Shown one piece after another: positions 5,527-5,682 of a stretch of 5,682 nt of DNA. Below the pieces are notes generated by a model. That model saw only the letters and a program-made list of their open reading frames with translations, had not been told where the DNA came from and did no database searches. The stretch comes from an uncultured bacterium (GTDB lineage Bacteria; Cyanobacteriota; Vampirovibrionia; Gastranaerophilales; Gastranaerophilaceae). The stretch spans positions 1 through 5,682 of the forward strand of contig URRM01000095.1 in assembly GCA_900550295.1 (NCBI GenBank). The letters run 5' to 3'. The translations under genes and the position numbers were made by a program. Position 1 is the stretch's first letter. Each line of letters opens with the position of its first letter.

Positions 5527-5555
5527 TAAACAAAAGGGGGTAAATTAAGCATAAT
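5527..5555 (+). promoter_or_regulatory. Alternative sigma-70-like flagellin promoter
   Basis: TAAACA (5527-5532, four of six) and CATAAT (5550-5555, five of six) are separated by 17 bp, with a start point near 5562 and a leader of about 42 nt. It is numerically as good as the sigma-28-like candidate just upstream; only one may be real. Confidence 0.3.
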
Positions 5556-5590
5556 AGAACTGTAAAGCATAGTGAATAAATACTAATTGA

Positions 5591-5596
5591 AAGGAG
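5591..5596 (+). promoter_or_regulatory. Ribosome-binding site of the flagellin gene
   Basis: AAGGAG lies seven bases before the ATG at 5604, an excellent Shine-Dalgarno match that sets the start of the truncated gene. Confidence 0.8.
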
Positions 5597-5603
5597 AGAA
5601 ACT

Positions 5604-5682
5604 ATGGCAATTACAGTAAACACAAATATGGCAGCATTAACTGCACAAAGTTCTTTGAACAAATCAACAACAAAAATGAACA
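5604..5682 (+). CDS. Flagellin, N-terminal fragment cut by the window edge
   Basis: Only 26 codons are present. The peptide begins MAITVNTNMAALTAQSSLNK and continues STTKMN. This is the typical start of the flagellin D0 domain: an M-x-I-x-V-N-T-N opening, then an A-L-x-A-Q-x-x-L helix that packs in the core of the filament. Flagellins are exported through the flagellar type III system and polymerise outside the cell, so no Sec signal is expected. The gene sits downstream of a strong terminator and has its own upstream region, so it is probably transcribed separately from hppA. The open end is a window boundary, not a truncation of the gene. Related D0 proteins such as the hook-associated FlgL can start similarly, but this opening fits flagellin best. 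Confidence 0.88.
   Translation, partial: MAITVNTNMAALTAQSSLNKSTTKMN

Overview
This is an AT-rich bacterial window with standard-code genes, mostly purine-rich Shine-Dalgarno sites and AT-rich promoters. It holds two leftward paralogous genes, one complete rightward ion-pump gene, and the first 26 codons of a rightward flagellin gene. The organism is therefore a flagellated bacterium (or descends from one) with pyrophosphate-based membrane energetics. The low GC, the pump subtype and the style of the unknown proteins (a disordered start followed by an F-x-G motif) remind me of gut Melainabacteria (Gastranaerophilales). That assignment rests on recall and is only a best guess. No mobile element, CRISPR array, tRNA or rRNA is visible.

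Left half (1-2744, minus strand): two tandem genes encode 472-aa and about 383-aa proteins. Both carry a C-terminal HNH-nuclease-like block (A-E-H-I-H-P ... G-G-P ... C-x2-C-N) followed by a shared C-terminal domain. Both also carry a second C-x2-C-G knuckle near the N-terminus, about 190 residues before the HNH histidine. The last 110 shared residues are about 69% identical by hand count without a gap, while the middles have diverged strongly. The first transcribed gene (1593-2744) lies upstream of the second (34-1452), with 140 bp between them. That gap holds a candidate promoter with an 8+8 bp dyad in its spacer. The role of these proteins is unknown, and they are the least explained part of the window.

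Divergent intergenic region (2745-2977): this contains a good sigma-70-type promoter for the pump gene, an inverted repeat around its -10 box, a leader of about 127 nt with a possible weak attenuator, and a probable -10 for the leftward pair.

Right half (2978-5682, plus strand): the 807-aa membrane pyrophosphatase HppA couples pyrophosphate hydrolysis to ion export. It appears to have a cleavable signal peptide and residues pointing to K+-independent H+ pumping. A perfect 16-bp terminator hairpin follows it. After about 140 bp with repeats and candidate promoters comes the flagellin gene, cut by the window edge. A proton pump and a flagellum are compatible neighbours, but the terminator and separate promoters argue against an operon, and nothing links the HNH pair to either.
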